Origin: M3007 sp031425155
Lineage (GTDB): Bacteria > Bacteroidota > Bacteroidia > Chitinophagales > Saprospiraceae
Reading direction: 5' to 3'
DNA length: 64,000 bases
Assembly: GCA_031425155.1 (NCBI GenBank)
Contig: JANPIV010000079.1
Location: 55,948 to 119,947, forward strand
How positions within the stretch are numbered: the stretch's first letter is position 1; each line of letters starts with the position of its first letter. The notes beneath the pieces are model-generated. The model saw nothing but the letters and a program-made list of their open reading frames with translations, was not told where the DNA came from and searched no databases. Shown here piece by piece: positions 6,326 through 16,264 of this stretch. Both the position numbers and the translations under genes were made by a program.

Positions 6326-8563
6326 ATGATGACGTTTTTACGCCCCCTCTATTACTCCTTTCCGATCCGGCTGCTGATGTTGCACGTGCGCAATCACCTG
6401 ATTCTGCTGCTGTTATGGGGGATGTTGACATTACTGATGACCGGAGTGATCGGCCGTTTTTTTGGCATGCACTACGTGTTGCTTACGCCGGAATATCGGG
6501 GCGAAGTGAATTTCTGGAGTTTTCTGCTGACAGGCATGGCTTTCGGAGCGTATTTTATGATCTGGAATCTCACCACTTACCTGCTCAGTGCCAACCGTTT
6601 CCCGTTTCTGGCTACGCTGGATGCGCCGTTCACCAAGTTTTGCCTGAACAACAGTATCATTCCACTGGCTTTTCTGGCGACCTACCTGACGGCGACGACC
6701 TGGTTTCAATGGCATGACGAATTCACTTCTACGGGGGCGATTGCCTGGAATATTGCTGGTTTTTTAATCGGTGCTACTGGGCTGATCAGCCTGCTGGCGG
6801 TGTATTTATATTTCACCAATAAGGACATCGGCGCGTTTCTGCGGCCCGGCAAATTCATTCCCCGACCGGGCAGCCCGCTCCTGGTGCCGGGTCAGCGGCT
6901 GCCAACGATCTACGAAATTCAGGTTGGTAGCACGCGCTGGCGCACCGATACGTACCTCACCGAGCGATTGCGGCCCCGTCTGGTGCGCAGCGTGGCCCAC
7001 TACCACCCTGATATGCTCGGCCAGGTTTTTCGCCAAAATCACCTGAATGCGGTGGTCGTGCAAGTAGTGGCTCTCTTCCTACTGCTGTTGCTGGGACTGT
7101 TCATGGATAAAGCCTGGGCGCGTATCCCCACGGCGGCGACCATTTTTCTGCTGGCCAGTATGGTCATGTCTCTATTCGGAGCCATCACTTTTTGGTTTCG
7201 CAGCTGGAGTGCTGTGGTCTTTCTGGGCATTATTTTGTTCGTCAATACGGTGACCGGCTGGGGCATTCTGAATTATCGTAACCATGCCTACGGCCTTGAT
7301 TATCAGCCCGGTAACCGGGCGGCCTATACTTATGAGAATCTCGAAACAATCGGTGCCACGGAGAATAGAACCCGCGACCACGCCGCCACCCAACAAATCC
7401 TGGAACGCTGGCTGGCTAAAAACCGGACACCGCAGCAGCCCCGTCCCAAACTTGTACTGGTTTGCGTCAGCGGTGGCGGCATGCGCTCGGCACTCTGGAC
7501 GATGCAAACGCTCCAGCAGGCCGACCGGCTCACGCAGGGAAAATTGCTGCGCCACACGGCACTCATCACCGGCGCGTCGGGCGGGATGCTGGGTGCGGGG
7601 ATGGTGCGCGAACTGATGCTGCGCCAGCACCAAGGGCAGCCCGTGTCTCCGCAGGATACGTCGTTCATCACCGACCTCGGCAAGGACTTACTAAATCCGG
7701 TGACTTTCGCCATTATTGCCAATGATCTTTTTGTGCCGCTGTCCAGTTTTACTTCGGGCAATTTCCGCTACAGCAAAGACCGGGGTTATCTTTTCGAGCG
7801 ACAGTTGAACGAAAATTGTCATGGTTATTTTGATCGTCGGCTGGCTGATTATCGCCAGCCCGAAGCCGAGGCCATCATCCCTATGATGCTGTTATCGCCT
7901 TTTGTGCTGAACGATGCCCGCCGTATGCTCATCAGTCCGCAAGGCGTATCCTACCTGATGCGCCCACCCGATTCTAACTTATATCCCGAAATAGACGGTG
8001 TGGATTTCGGCAAACTTTTCTCGGCGCAACAGGCGGATAGCCTGTCTTTTGCTTCGGCTTTGCGCATGAACTGCACCTATCCACTGATCCTGCCCAACGT
8101 GTGGCTACCGACTCTGCCCGCTGTGGAAGCCGTGGACGCGGGATTTCGGGATAATTACGGCATTAGCCTGGCCACCCGTTTTGTACAAAATTTCCGGCCC
8201 TGGATCACTGCCAATACCGACGGCGTGGTCATCGTACAAATCCGGTGTTGGGAAAAAATACAATCCATCGCCAAAAGCGATGCGAAGGGCATACTCGAAA
8301 ATCTGTTTACGCCCGCCGATGCCGTGGCCAGTCTGACCAAAATGCAGGACTACGATCAGGATAGTGCCCTTGGCCTGCTGTCCGACCTGTTGGGTAAAAA
8401 TCAGTTGCAGGTCATTCCTTTTTATTACCGCCCGGTCCACAAACAACGCGAAGCCTCGCTGAGTCTGCACCTGAGCAAACGCGAGAAACTCGACCTGATG
8501 CAGGCTTTTTATTCTGCTGAAAATCAGAAGAATATGGTTTTGCTCCAGCAAGCGTTGCAGTGA
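6326..8563 (+). CDS. Integral-membrane patatin-like phospholipase
   Basis: The start is placed at 6326 (or 6329, MTFLRPLYYSF); an in-frame TTG at 6281 is also possible. It has about 745 residues. The first 330 residues hold eight or so hydrophobic helices. From about residue 375 a patatin lipase domain follows: oxyanion-hole CVSGGGMRSALW (about 380), nucleophile elbow GASGG (about 415) and the catalytic-Asp region VDAGFRDNYG (about 603), giving the Ser-Asp dyad. It would cleave acyl chains from phospholipids, with its active domain tethered to the inner membrane. It has no operon partner: both neighbours are separated by gaps. Confidence 0.8.
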   Translation: MMTFLRPLYYSFPIRLLMLHVRNHLILLLLWGMLTLLMTGVIGRFFGMHYVLLTPEYRGEVNFWSFLLTGMAFGAYFMIWNLTTYLLSANRFPFLATLDAPFTKFCLNNSIIPLAFLATYLTATTWFQWHDEFTSTGAIAWNIAGFLIGATGLISLLAVYLYFTNKDIGAFLRPGKFIPRPGSPLLVPGQRLPTIYEIQVGSTRWRTDTYLTERLRPRLVRSVAHYHPDMLGQVFRQNHLNAVVVQVVALFLLLLLGLFMDKAWARIPTAATIFLLASMVMSLFGAITFWFRSWSAVVFLGIILFVNTVTGWGILNYRNHAYGLDYQPGNRAAYTYENLETIGATENRTRDHAATQQILERWLAKNRTPQQPRPKLVLVCVSGGGMRSALWTMQTLQQADRLTQGKLLRHTALITGASGGMLGAGMVRELMLRQHQGQPVSPQDTSFITDLGKDLLNPVTFAIIANDLFVPLSSFTSGNFRYSKDRGYLFERQLNENCHGYFDRRLADYRQPEAEAIIPMMLLSPFVLNDARRMLISPQGVSYLMRPPDSNLYPEIDGVDFGKLFSAQQADSLSFASALRMNCTYPLILPNVWLPTLPAVEAVDAGFRDNYGISLATRFVQNFRPWITANTDGVVIVQIRCWEKIQSIAKSDAKGILENLFTPADAVASLTKMQDYDQDSALGLLSDLLGKNQLQVIPFYYRPVHKQREASLSLHLSKREKLDLMQAFYSAENQKNMVLLQQALQ

Positions 8564-8674
8564 AAAATATGGGTGAAAAAATGGATTATGGAGATTCTTG
8601 AGAAGGGTTTAGCAGCCAATGGCAGTAATTAAGCACGAAATTCCGTTCTTTCGCGCTGAAAATCCAGTTTAACG

Positions 8675-10717
8675 ATGTCCAAGTCACGTAAGCCCACGCC
8701 ACCTGCTACCCCGCCACGATCTACCCGTCCGCCGGGGCCGGCCAAAGCCGCTGTGGCTGGCCGCAAATCAGCAAGCAGTGCTGCCGCTGCTCCCATCCTG
8801 CTGCCTGATTTTTTTACCAATTTCCGCCTGCAAAGCCTGTTGATTTTTGGTCTGGCTTTTCTGCTCTATGCCAACACGCTTTTCCACGGTTTTGTGCTGG
8901 ACGATAGTATTGTCATCACCGATAATATGTTTACTAAACAAGGTGTGCAGGGCATCCCCGGCATTTTTTCCAAGGATACTTTTTTTGGTTTTTTCAAAGT
9001 AGAAGGCAAGGAAACGCTGGTCTCCGGGGGGCGCTACCGTCCTATGACGCTGGCCTTGTTTGCCCTTGTCTATCAGGTAGTTGGCGAGAACAGTTTTGTG
9101 TTTCACCTGCTCACAGTGCTGCTTTTTGCGGCCACCTGCGTGGTGCTGTATTGGGTGTTATTGCGGCTTTTTGCCAATCAGGGGAGTACGGCAGCGGCCT
9201 TGCTAGCCTGGATTGCCACGGTGTTGTTTGTGGCCCATCCCATTCATACCGAGGTGGTGAACAACATCAAAGGCTGCGACGAAATCCTTACTCTGCTCGG
9301 TTGTCTCACGGCCCTCTGGTGTACTTTCAAAGTGGTGGATACGGGGAAAATGAGTTGGAAATTAGCGGCAGCCGCGTCCTTTTTTGTGGCTTGTTTGTCT
9401 AAGGAAAATGCGGCGGCTTTTGTGGTCATTATCCCACTCGCGCTGTGGTTCAGCCAGTCCACCACTGCAACGGATGCTCCTGAAAAATCTCCTTCGATTG
9501 TGGCGGCCAGTTGGCCCGTGTGGGGCGCGTTTTTGCTGTTTTTCGTGCTGCGTGGCAGCATTTTGCACTGGAAATTCGGGGCGGCTGCCGCCGACCTGAT
9601 GAATAATCCTTTCCTGAAATTTGATGGTACAAATTGGATCCCGTTTGCGCCAGCCGAAAAACTGGCCTCTATTTTTTACACGCTGGGCAAGTATATTTTC
9701 CTGCTTTTTGTGCCGCATCCGCTCACGCACGACTACTACCCACGGGTGATTGGAATGGTCTCTTTTGCCAACCCGATGGTGCTGTTCAGCCTGGCAGCGT
9801 ATGGCTATTTGGGTTATCAGGCTATCATTGGTTTGCGGCAGCGTAGCGTGGCCCGCTTCGGCATTTGGCTGTATTTGCTGCCTTTGAGTATTGTTTCCAA
9901 TTTCCTGTTTCCCATCGGTACCAACATGGGCGAACGTTTTGCGTTCATGCCGTCGGTCGGCTTTTGCATTGCGGTCGCGGCTTTGGGACTTTATTTAATA
10001 GAAAAAAGTAATTTGAAAACGGTGCTCATTGGGCTGGGCATCGTGGCGGGACTTTTTTCTTTGAAAACGGTGATGCGCAACTTTGATTGGTCGAGCAATG
10101 AAAAACTGTTCTTCGCGGATGTGGGCACTTCCGACAACAGCGCAAAAATCCATAATGCCTGCGGCGGCATCCTGTTCGACCGGGCCAGCAAGGAAACCGA
10201 TGCAGACAAACGCCTGGATTTATGCCGTCAGTCGGTCGCCCATCTGAACAAGGCCATCGAAATTTATCCCAATTACAAAGACGCTTATATCACCCGCGGC
10301 GGGGCCAATTTTTACCTGAAAAATTATGACGCAGCTATCGCCGATTACCGGCAGGCCGTGCGCTTTGGCCCCGACGATCCACGCTGGAAAACCTACCTGG
10401 CCATGGCCCTGCGCGACGGCGCGCAATACTATGGGGAACAAAAACGCGACCTGACTACGGCTCAAAAATACCTGGTCGAATCCTGGCAAATAAACAATCA
10501 GGACGCACAAACCGCTCGTTTACAAGGTGTTGCGAATGGTGTACAAGGTAAAAATGCCGAAGCTATTGCCTGGTTTCAAAAGGCCGTAGCCCTCGATCCC
10601 AAAAATGCCTCTTTCCTTTTCGACCTCGGCACCGCTTACTACGCTTCCGGCGATGCCGTCAATGGCGAATTATACCGGCAGCAGGCCATTGCCATTGATC
10701 CTAAATTAAAGAAATAG
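8675..10717 (+). CDS. TMTC-like membrane protein with C-terminal TPR repeats
   Basis: The protein has 680 residues. After a Pro/Ala-rich, positively charged N-terminus (1-45) comes a multi-spanning GT-C-type membrane region (about 50-450). The first periplasmic loop carries the acidic FVLDDSIVITDN motif and a conserved GGRYRPMTLALFALVYQ. From about 480 to the end it has at least three tetratricopeptide repeats (for example HLNKAIEIYPNYKDAYITRG). This is the layout of TMTC/O-mannosyltransferase-like proteins, which transfer sugars from lipid donors. Enzyme activity here is inferred only from architecture. It is followed by a palindromic repeat and gcvT. Confidence 0.7.
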   Translation: MSKSRKPTPPATPPRSTRPPGPAKAAVAGRKSASSAAAAPILLPDFFTNFRLQSLLIFGLAFLLYANTLFHGFVLDDSIVITDNMFTKQGVQGIPGIFSKDTFFGFFKVEGKETLVSGGRYRPMTLALFALVYQVVGENSFVFHLLTVLLFAATCVVLYWVLLRLFANQGSTAAALLAWIATVLFVAHPIHTEVVNNIKGCDEILTLLGCLTALWCTFKVVDTGKMSWKLAAAASFFVACLSKENAAAFVVIIPLALWFSQSTTATDAPEKSPSIVAASWPVWGAFLLFFVLRGSILHWKFGAAAADLMNNPFLKFDGTNWIPFAPAEKLASIFYTLGKYIFLLFVPHPLTHDYYPRVIGMVSFANPMVLFSLAAYGYLGYQAIIGLRQRSVARFGIWLYLLPLSIVSNFLFPIGTNMGERFAFMPSVGFCIAVAALGLYLIEKSNLKTVLIGLGIVAGLFSLKTVMRNFDWSSNEKLFFADVGTSDNSAKIHNACGGILFDRASKETDADKRLDLCRQSVAHLNKAIEIYPNYKDAYITRGGANFYLKNYDAAIADYRQAVRFGPDDPRWKTYLAMALRDGAQYYGEQKRDLTTAQKYLVESWQINNQDAQTARLQGVANGVQGKNAEAIAWFQKAVALDPKNASFLFDLGTAYYASGDAVNGELYRQQAIAIDPKLKK

Positions 10718-10773
10718 TAACGTCGGCTTTAGTCGGCAATTCAAATATTAGTACCGACTAAAGTCGGTGTTAC
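10717..10773. repeat. Inverted repeat GTAACGTCGGCTTTAGTCGG
   Basis: Two near-complementary 20-base arms (10717-10736 and 10754-10773) with a 17-base loop fill the gap between the TPR protein and gcvT. The word TTTAGTCGGC also occurs in the inverted repeat at 17026-17113, suggesting a related family of intergenic palindromes. There is no T-tract, so a terminator role is uncertain. Confidence 0.6.
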
Positions 10774-10785
10774 AACAGACACAAC

Positions 10786-11910
10786 ATGAAAAACACACCT
10801 CTGACTGAAAAGCACCTCGCGCTCGGCGCGAAAATGGCCGAGTTCGCGGGCTACAATATGCCCATTTCTTACACCAGTATCACCGATGAACACCGCGCAG
10901 TGCGCACGGCAGTCGGCGTATTCGATGTGAGTCACATGGGCGAATTCATCGTGAAAGGCAAAGATGCCACGGCATTTTTGCAAAGCGCGACTTCCAATGA
11001 CGTAAGCAAACTCAAACCCGGCGACGTGCAATATTCCTGCCTGCCCAACAAAAAAGGTGGTATCGTGGATGACTTGCTGGTGTATCGCCTGGATGATGTA
11101 GCGGAAATGCAGACCGAAGGCGAAGAGACGTATATGGTCGTCGTCAATGCTTCCAACGAAGTAAAGGACTGGCGCTGGATGAAACGCCTGGCGCGCGGGT
11201 TCGATGTGAAACTGCAGAACATCTCCGCCAAAACCGGCCTGATCGCCGTGCAAGGCCCGAAGGCCGCCGAAGCACTGCAAAAACTGACCGATATTGACCT
11301 GAAAAGCATGAAATACTACTCTTTTCAGCGCGGACGCTTTGCTACCTGCAACAATGTGATCGTGTCGGCTACGGGTTATACGGGCAGCGGCGGCTTTGAG
11401 ATTTACGCTAAAAACAAGGATTTGGTCAAAATCTGGGATCGCGTCTTCAAGGCCGGGCAGAAATTCGGCATCAAACCCGCCGGTTTAGGCGCCCGCGATA
11501 CCCTGCGTTTGGAAATGGGCTACTGCCTCTACGGCAATGACATCAATGATACCACGAGCCCGCTGGAAGCTGGTTTGGGCTGGATTACCAAACTGAACAA
11601 GGGCGTGGATTTTCCGTCCATCGAGAAATTTAAAAAGCAAAAAGCCGACGGCGTGAAGCGTAAACTGGTCGGTTTTGTCCTGGATGAAAAGCGGGTACCG
11701 CGCCACGACTACGTTATCGAAAGTCCGCGCGGGGCGGTCATCGGGGTGGTGACTTCTGGTACGCAGTCGCCCACGATGGAAAAGCCGATTGGTATGGGCT
11801 ATGTAAAAGTGAAATTCGCGGAGCCGGGGACTAAGATTATGATCGTGGCAGGGAGTAAGCGACTGGAGGCGGTGGTGACGAAGGTGCCGTTTGTGGAGCC
11901 GGGAGTGTAG
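10786..11910 (+). CDS. gcvT: Glycine cleavage system T protein (aminomethyltransferase)
   Basis: A 374-residue protein of normal length. It transfers the methylene group from aminomethylated lipoyl-GcvH to tetrahydrofolate, releasing ammonia. The folate-binding N-terminal domain opens with TPLTEKHLALGAKMAEFAG and has the family phrases VGVFDVSHMGEF and GLGARDTLRLEMGYCLYGND. The C-terminal barrel domain includes SGTQSPTMEKPIGMGYV. No other glycine-cleavage genes are adjacent, although lipA (lipoate supply for GcvH) lies about 11 kb away. It ends with its own terminator. Confidence 0.95.
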   Translation: MKNTPLTEKHLALGAKMAEFAGYNMPISYTSITDEHRAVRTAVGVFDVSHMGEFIVKGKDATAFLQSATSNDVSKLKPGDVQYSCLPNKKGGIVDDLLVYRLDDVAEMQTEGEETYMVVVNASNEVKDWRWMKRLARGFDVKLQNISAKTGLIAVQGPKAAEALQKLTDIDLKSMKYYSFQRGRFATCNNVIVSATGYTGSGGFEIYAKNKDLVKIWDRVFKAGQKFGIKPAGLGARDTLRLEMGYCLYGNDINDTTSPLEAGLGWITKLNKGVDFPSIEKFKKQKADGVKRKLVGFVLDEKRVPRHDYVIESPRGAVIGVVTSGTQSPTMEKPIGMGYVKVKFAEPGTKIMIVAGSKRLEAVVTKVPFVEPGV

Positions 11911-11947
11911 GAACGCGGATGACGCGGATTTTTCATTAATTAATGAG

Positions 11948-11982
11948 CCATCAGTACCCCGATCGGTGTTGATGGTTTTTTT
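11948..11982 (+). terminator. Terminator after gcvT
   Basis: CCATCA and TGATGG arms, with inner ACC/GGT pairing, are followed immediately by seven T residues, 38 bases after the gcvT stop. Confidence 0.75.
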
Positions 11983-12133
11983 GTAGGTTTCCGCCGCTCC
12001 TGGTGTTTTCACCAAGAGCAGCAAGAACGCCGTTAGTGGCGTCAAAAACTCGCCTACCCGCCCACAATTTTAACACTATCAAGGCAACCCAACTCCCCCC
12101 TGTCGCGCCATTCCGTCAAAACCGGAACCTTTC

Positions 12134-14482
12134 ATGTCGCTACGTTTTACCATGCGTGCCTTTCTACCGTTGTTATTGTTTTTTTGCCTGGCAGTCCCCC
12201 TCGTGGGCCAGTCTGATTCGACGGGATTTTCCAGTTTAAAAATCGGGGGTTGGCAGCAGCACCTGCCCTGGCAGCGGTCGCTGTACGTGACCCAAAGCGA
12301 CAGCAAAGTATATTTCGCGACCGAATGGGCCATTCTGGAAATTAATAAAGCCGACCGTTCGCCGCGTTTTATCACCAAAGTGGATGGTTTGAGCGATGTG
12401 GGCATGAATCTCCTGCGCTATAATCGGGAAACCGGCCTGCTCGTAGTGGTCTATGACAACAGCAACCTCGACCTGTATAGCCCCACCAACGGCACGGTCG
12501 TCAATCTGCCGTTTATCAAAAAGAACGTCAATATTATTGGGGATAAAAAAGTGTACGCCGTTGCTTTCGATGGGGCGTTCGCTTACCTGGCCTGCGGTTT
12601 TGGCGTGCTGAAACTCAATCTGGAACGCGCCGAAGCCGAATACACTGTTTTTACGGGCGTGGCGGTGCGTTCGTTTTCCATCTTTGAAGGCAATTTGTAT
12701 GCTGGCACCGACGAAGGTGCTTATCGCCTGCCTGCCAATGACGCGAACCCCGCCGATTTTAGTCGCTGGCAACTGCTGGGCCCGGCGCAGGGCTTTATCG
12801 CCGATCAATCGGTCGGTGCGCTGGCGGTCTGGAACAACCAATTCTATGTGGGCATTGCCAACAAACTCTACCGTTATGAAGGCAATAGTCTGACCGAAAT
12901 TGCTGCCAATCCCGACCGCGATGTGTATTATTTGACCACCGAAGGCAATGGCCTGGTTATCGGCTGGAAACGCGGTTTTGATGGAAAAGTGGAGTATCTC
13001 GAGCCCGGCGGCCTCCGCTACGATATTTCTTCCCCCTGCGATGCCGGGAAGCCCTGGTATGCCGTGGAAGATGGCGACCGTAAATTCTGGCTCTCCGACG
13101 ATTCCGACGACTTTCGCTATTTCGATGCCGCCACCAATCAGTGCGACCGCTTTGAATACAACTCGCCGTATCGCCATACCTCCACGGAGATCAACATTTT
13201 AAACGATAAAGTATATGTGGGTACGCCCGGTGCTACTTCGGGCCTGAGTCCGGTGGGCGCACGCCTGGGCGTATATATTTATGATAAAGGCTCGTGGCGG
13301 CGTTTCAATGAAGAGACCAATCCCGAACTAAAGACCACGGAATGCGGTACCGATCTGTGGCGAGTCGTGGCGCATCCAACCCAGGATAAATTCTATGCGG
13401 GCAGTTTTGTCGGCGGACTGGTGGAGTCCAATGGGGCGGGCACCGTGACCAAATGTTACACAAAAAACAATTCCATTTTGCAAAATGCTGGTGCTGCTGG
13501 TACCGGCCGGACGGCCATCAGCGGGCTGTCTTTCGACGAAGATGAGAATCTGTGGATTTGTAACTACAGCGCCACCGCGCCCATTGCCGTGCTGAAACCC
13601 GACGGTACCATCCAAAATTTTCCAGCCGCGCCAGCCAATATCCTGACCTCCGTAGTGATAGATCAAAATGGTTACAAGTGGTTCACGGTCGGCTTCAATG
13701 GTGGCGTGATGGTGTTCGATAGCGGCAAAGACCTGGAAGACCCTTCCGATGATCGGTATAAAATATTCACCACTTCCAATAGTACGATGCCCACCAACAC
13801 GGTGAACTGCATCACGGTGGACCTCGAAGGCGACGTCTGGGTGGGTACACAGCAGGGTACCATCAGTTTTGAATGTGGCAGCAATGTGTTCGATGCCAGT
13901 TGCGTGGGCCGCCGCCGCATCATCAATGTGGATGGTTTCAATGGTTACCTGCTGGAAACGGAGGATGTGCGCAGCATCGCCGTGGATGGCGGCAATCGTA
14001 AATGGTTTGGCACCACCAGCGGCATTTTTGTGCAATCCTCCGATGGATTGACCGAAGAAGGGCACCTGACGAACACCAACAGTCCGCTGTTTGATAATAA
14101 CATTACCGACATCGCGATTAATCAAAAAAATGGCGAAGTCTGGATTGGCACCGAGAAAGGTATGCTCTCGCTGCGCGGCGAAGCCACTGGGGGCGGAAAG
14201 ATCAATTCCCGCAGCACGTATGCCTATCCCAATCCGGTGCAGCCCGGCTATGATGGCCCGATTGCCATCTACGGACTGGCCCGCGATGCCAATATTAAGA
14301 TCACAGATGTGTCAGGAAATCTGATCTATGAAGGGCAGGCCCTGGGTGGACAAGCGGTATGGAACGGACGCGATTATTTGGGTCGGCGCGCTGCGTCAGG
14401 GGTTTATTTGGTATTCGCCACCAGTGTGGCAAATTTTGAAAACCCGGATGCCATTATTACCAAAGTGGTCATTCTAAATTGA
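12134..14482 (+). CDS. porZ: PorZ-like type IX secretion system protein
   Basis: The protein has 782 residues; the start could also be the sixth-codon region ATG at 12152 (MRAFLPLLLFFCL). A signal peptide (cleaved near VGQ-SDS) precedes two beta-propeller domains built of Y_Y_Y-like/two-component-regulator repeats (GNLYAGTDEGAYRL, DLWRVVAHP, GDVWVGTQQGT, NRKWFGTTSGIFV, GEVWIGTEKGML). A C-terminal domain with the T9SS pattern YAYPNPVQPG...DLSG-like...GVYLV ends the protein. Its length and layout match PorZ, the cell-surface part of the attachment complex that helps modify T9SS cargo with A-LPS. It stands alone, after the gcvT terminator. Confidence 0.85.
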   Translation: MSLRFTMRAFLPLLLFFCLAVPLVGQSDSTGFSSLKIGGWQQHLPWQRSLYVTQSDSKVYFATEWAILEINKADRSPRFITKVDGLSDVGMNLLRYNRETGLLVVVYDNSNLDLYSPTNGTVVNLPFIKKNVNIIGDKKVYAVAFDGAFAYLACGFGVLKLNLERAEAEYTVFTGVAVRSFSIFEGNLYAGTDEGAYRLPANDANPADFSRWQLLGPAQGFIADQSVGALAVWNNQFYVGIANKLYRYEGNSLTEIAANPDRDVYYLTTEGNGLVIGWKRGFDGKVEYLEPGGLRYDISSPCDAGKPWYAVEDGDRKFWLSDDSDDFRYFDAATNQCDRFEYNSPYRHTSTEINILNDKVYVGTPGATSGLSPVGARLGVYIYDKGSWRRFNEETNPELKTTECGTDLWRVVAHPTQDKFYAGSFVGGLVESNGAGTVTKCYTKNNSILQNAGAAGTGRTAISGLSFDEDENLWICNYSATAPIAVLKPDGTIQNFPAAPANILTSVVIDQNGYKWFTVGFNGGVMVFDSGKDLEDPSDDRYKIFTTSNSTMPTNTVNCITVDLEGDVWVGTQQGTISFECGSNVFDASCVGRRRIINVDGFNGYLLETEDVRSIAVDGGNRKWFGTTSGIFVQSSDGLTEEGHLTNTNSPLFDNNITDIAINQKNGEVWIGTEKGMLSLRGEATGGGKINSRSTYAYPNPVQPGYDGPIAIYGLARDANIKITDVSGNLIYEGQALGGQAVWNGRDYLGRRAASGVYLVFATSVANFENPDAIITKVVILN

Positions 14483-14609
14483 ACCGCGCGACCATAATCA
14501 TAAATGTTAAAAAATAAAAGATTATATCACAAAAAGCAATATTCGCCCCTTCCAGCCTGTTTCATACTCGATTTTTAACGAATTTAAAACTAAAACGGCT
14601 CAGCCGCCT

Positions 14610-14849
14610 ATGGAAAAAACCTACACATATCATGATGCGCTGGTGCAGTTTCTGTACCACGAAATGCCTGCTGCTGATGCAGTGGAGATGGTCTCTTTGA
14701 TCGAAGATGACCCTGATCTCCATGCTGAGTTCAACAGTTTGCTATTGGCGAAAACGCAACTTCCAAAGGTGCAGTTTCACCCTTCGCAAAATGCGCTCGA
14801 CAACATTATGCGGTACAGTGCAAAATCAGGCATGGAAGTATTCGGCTGA
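14610..14849 (+). CDS. Small conserved-looking acidic protein
   Basis: A 79-residue frame beginning MEKTYTYHDALVQFLYHE. It is rich in acidic and helical residues (VEMVSLIEDDPDLHAEFNSL), with no signal peptide, and is followed directly by a strong terminator. That, the good codon use and the plausible start support a real gene. Short proteins of this style are common in Bacteroidota, but I do not recognise a family and assign no function. Confidence 0.6.
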   Translation: MEKTYTYHDALVQFLYHEMPAADAVEMVSLIEDDPDLHAEFNSLLLAKTQLPKVQFHPSQNALDNIMRYSAKSGMEVFG

Positions 14850-14874
14850 GCCACTCCTGATGCCAAAACAAAGC

Positions 14875-14915
14875 AGCCCTTGCTCTGATTACTCGGAGCA
14901 AGGGCTGTATTTTTA
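14875..14915 (+). terminator. Intrinsic terminator
   Basis: A perfect 11-bp stem AGCCCTTGCTC/GAGCAAGGGCT with a 10-base loop is followed by GTATTTTT. It ends the small acidic-protein transcript. Confidence 0.85.
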
Positions 14916-15047
14916 GGCAAATGAGCAAAGTGCAATGGGCAATAAGCAAAAGCGACAAGTAGTTCATTGAGATTACTTTAAGGTAGTTTTTGCGTAAATC
15001 GCTGGTTTTCATTGCTCCATTTGCCTTTTACAATTTTGCTCTTTTAC

Positions 15048-16043
15048 TTAAGCATTCAAATATTTCCAGAGCAGGTCTTTTAGTTTCTGCAAATTCTTAT
15101 TGGTGATGGAAGAAATAAACATCACTTCAATACCTTCTGGCAGCGTAGGCCGTAGCATTTTCTCTAAATCCTTGTCAATCAGGTCGCTTTTGGTGATGGC
15201 CAGGAGGCGCGGTTTATCCAGCAAATCAGGATTGAACTCCTGCAATTCATTCAGTAGAATCTGATATTCTTCATCCAGCGAACGGTTGGTGTCGGCGGGA
15301 ATCATGAACAGGAGTACACTATTCCGCTCGATGTGGCGCAGAAAGCGGTGGCCCAAACCACGCCCTTCATGTGCTCCCTCGATGATACCCGGAATGTCGG
15401 CCATGACGAAAGTCTGGCCATGCCGGACCTGCACAATGCCGACTTGCGGAGCCAGGGTCGTAAAGGCGTAATCACCGATTTTTGGCGTGGCAGCCGTGAC
15501 CGAACTGAGCAAAGTACTCTTGCCCGCATTGGGAAAACCGACCAATCCTACGTCGGCCAGCACCTTGAGTTCGAGGATAACCCATTTTTCGATGGCCGGT
15601 TCGCCGGGCTGGGCATAGCGGGGTGTCTGGTTGGTCGCCGATTTGAAATAGTTGTTGCCCTTACCACCGCGCCCGCCCGGAAAGAGCGTTTTCATTTCGT
15701 CGCGTTCGGTGATTTCGAGCAACACTTCGCCGGTTTCGGCATCTTTGGCCACGGTACCCAGCGGCACTTTGACGATGATGTCGGGCGCATCGGAGCCGGT
15801 TTTAAGACCGCCTTTCCCGTTTTGGCCGTCTTTGGCATAAATGTGTTTGGTGTAGCGCAAGTCCAGCAGCGTCCATTCCTGCGGGTCGGCTTTGAGATAG
15901 ATGGTGCCGCCACGTCCGCCGTCGCCACCATCCGGTCCGCCCTTGGGCATGCCGGGGCCGCGATAAAAGTGCATACTGCCTGCGCCGCCTTTGCCGGAGC
16001 GAAACAGGATTTTGACGTAGTCAACAAAGTTTTGTTCTGCCAT
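15048..16043 (-). CDS. obgE: GTPase ObgE/CgtA
   Basis: The start at 16043 (MAEQNFVDYVKILFRSGKGG) gives 331 residues. The glycine-rich Obg fold occupies residues 1-160. The G domain follows, with P-loop GFPNAGKS (about 171), G3 DIPGI and the NKxD-equivalent TKSD. There is no C-terminal OCT/TGS extension. Obg binds the 50S subunit and ppGpp and takes part in late ribosome assembly and growth control. A -7 element TActTTTG lies at 16090-16083 on the minus strand, 40 bases upstream. Confidence 0.95.
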   Translation of the reverse strand: MAEQNFVDYVKILFRSGKGGAGSMHFYRGPGMPKGGPDGGDGGRGGTIYLKADPQEWTLLDLRYTKHIYAKDGQNGKGGLKTGSDAPDIIVKVPLGTVAKDAETGEVLLEITERDEMKTLFPGGRGGKGNNYFKSATNQTPRYAQPGEPAIEKWVILELKVLADVGLVGFPNAGKSTLLSSVTAATPKIGDYAFTTLAPQVGIVQVRHGQTFVMADIPGIIEGAHEGRGLGHRFLRHIERNSVLLFMIPADTNRSLDEEYQILLNELQEFNPDLLDKPRLLAITKSDLIDKDLEKMLRPTLPEGIEVMFISSITNKNLQKLKDLLWKYLNA

Positions 16044-16082
16044 AATGTGGAATACGACCAATTGGTCAATTGTCTAATTTGG

Positions 16083-16090
16083 CAAAAGTA
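16083..16090 (-). promoter_or_regulatory. Candidate -7 element of obgE
   Basis: TActTTTG on the minus strand, 40 bases before the obgE start, fits the Bacteroidota -7 consensus. No convincing -33 word is seen at normal spacing. Confidence 0.4.
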
Positions 16091-16264
16091 AGAAAAATAT
16101 TCGCTACGGCGGCTGATTTATGTTATTGACAACCAATGTTTTAGAATTGCGTTCCGTTTTTTGGCCAAATTTTATACTTTATGAACCCTTCTGCGGCACT
16201 TTACAGCCCGAATAATGAAAACGTTGTAGTTTGGCTGTTCCAAAAATCACCTCAATATTTATCT

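Noticed and set aside
12236..13177. 313-codon minus-strand frame
   Set aside because: It is antisense to PorZ repeats. The open frame reflects the codon bias of the real gene.
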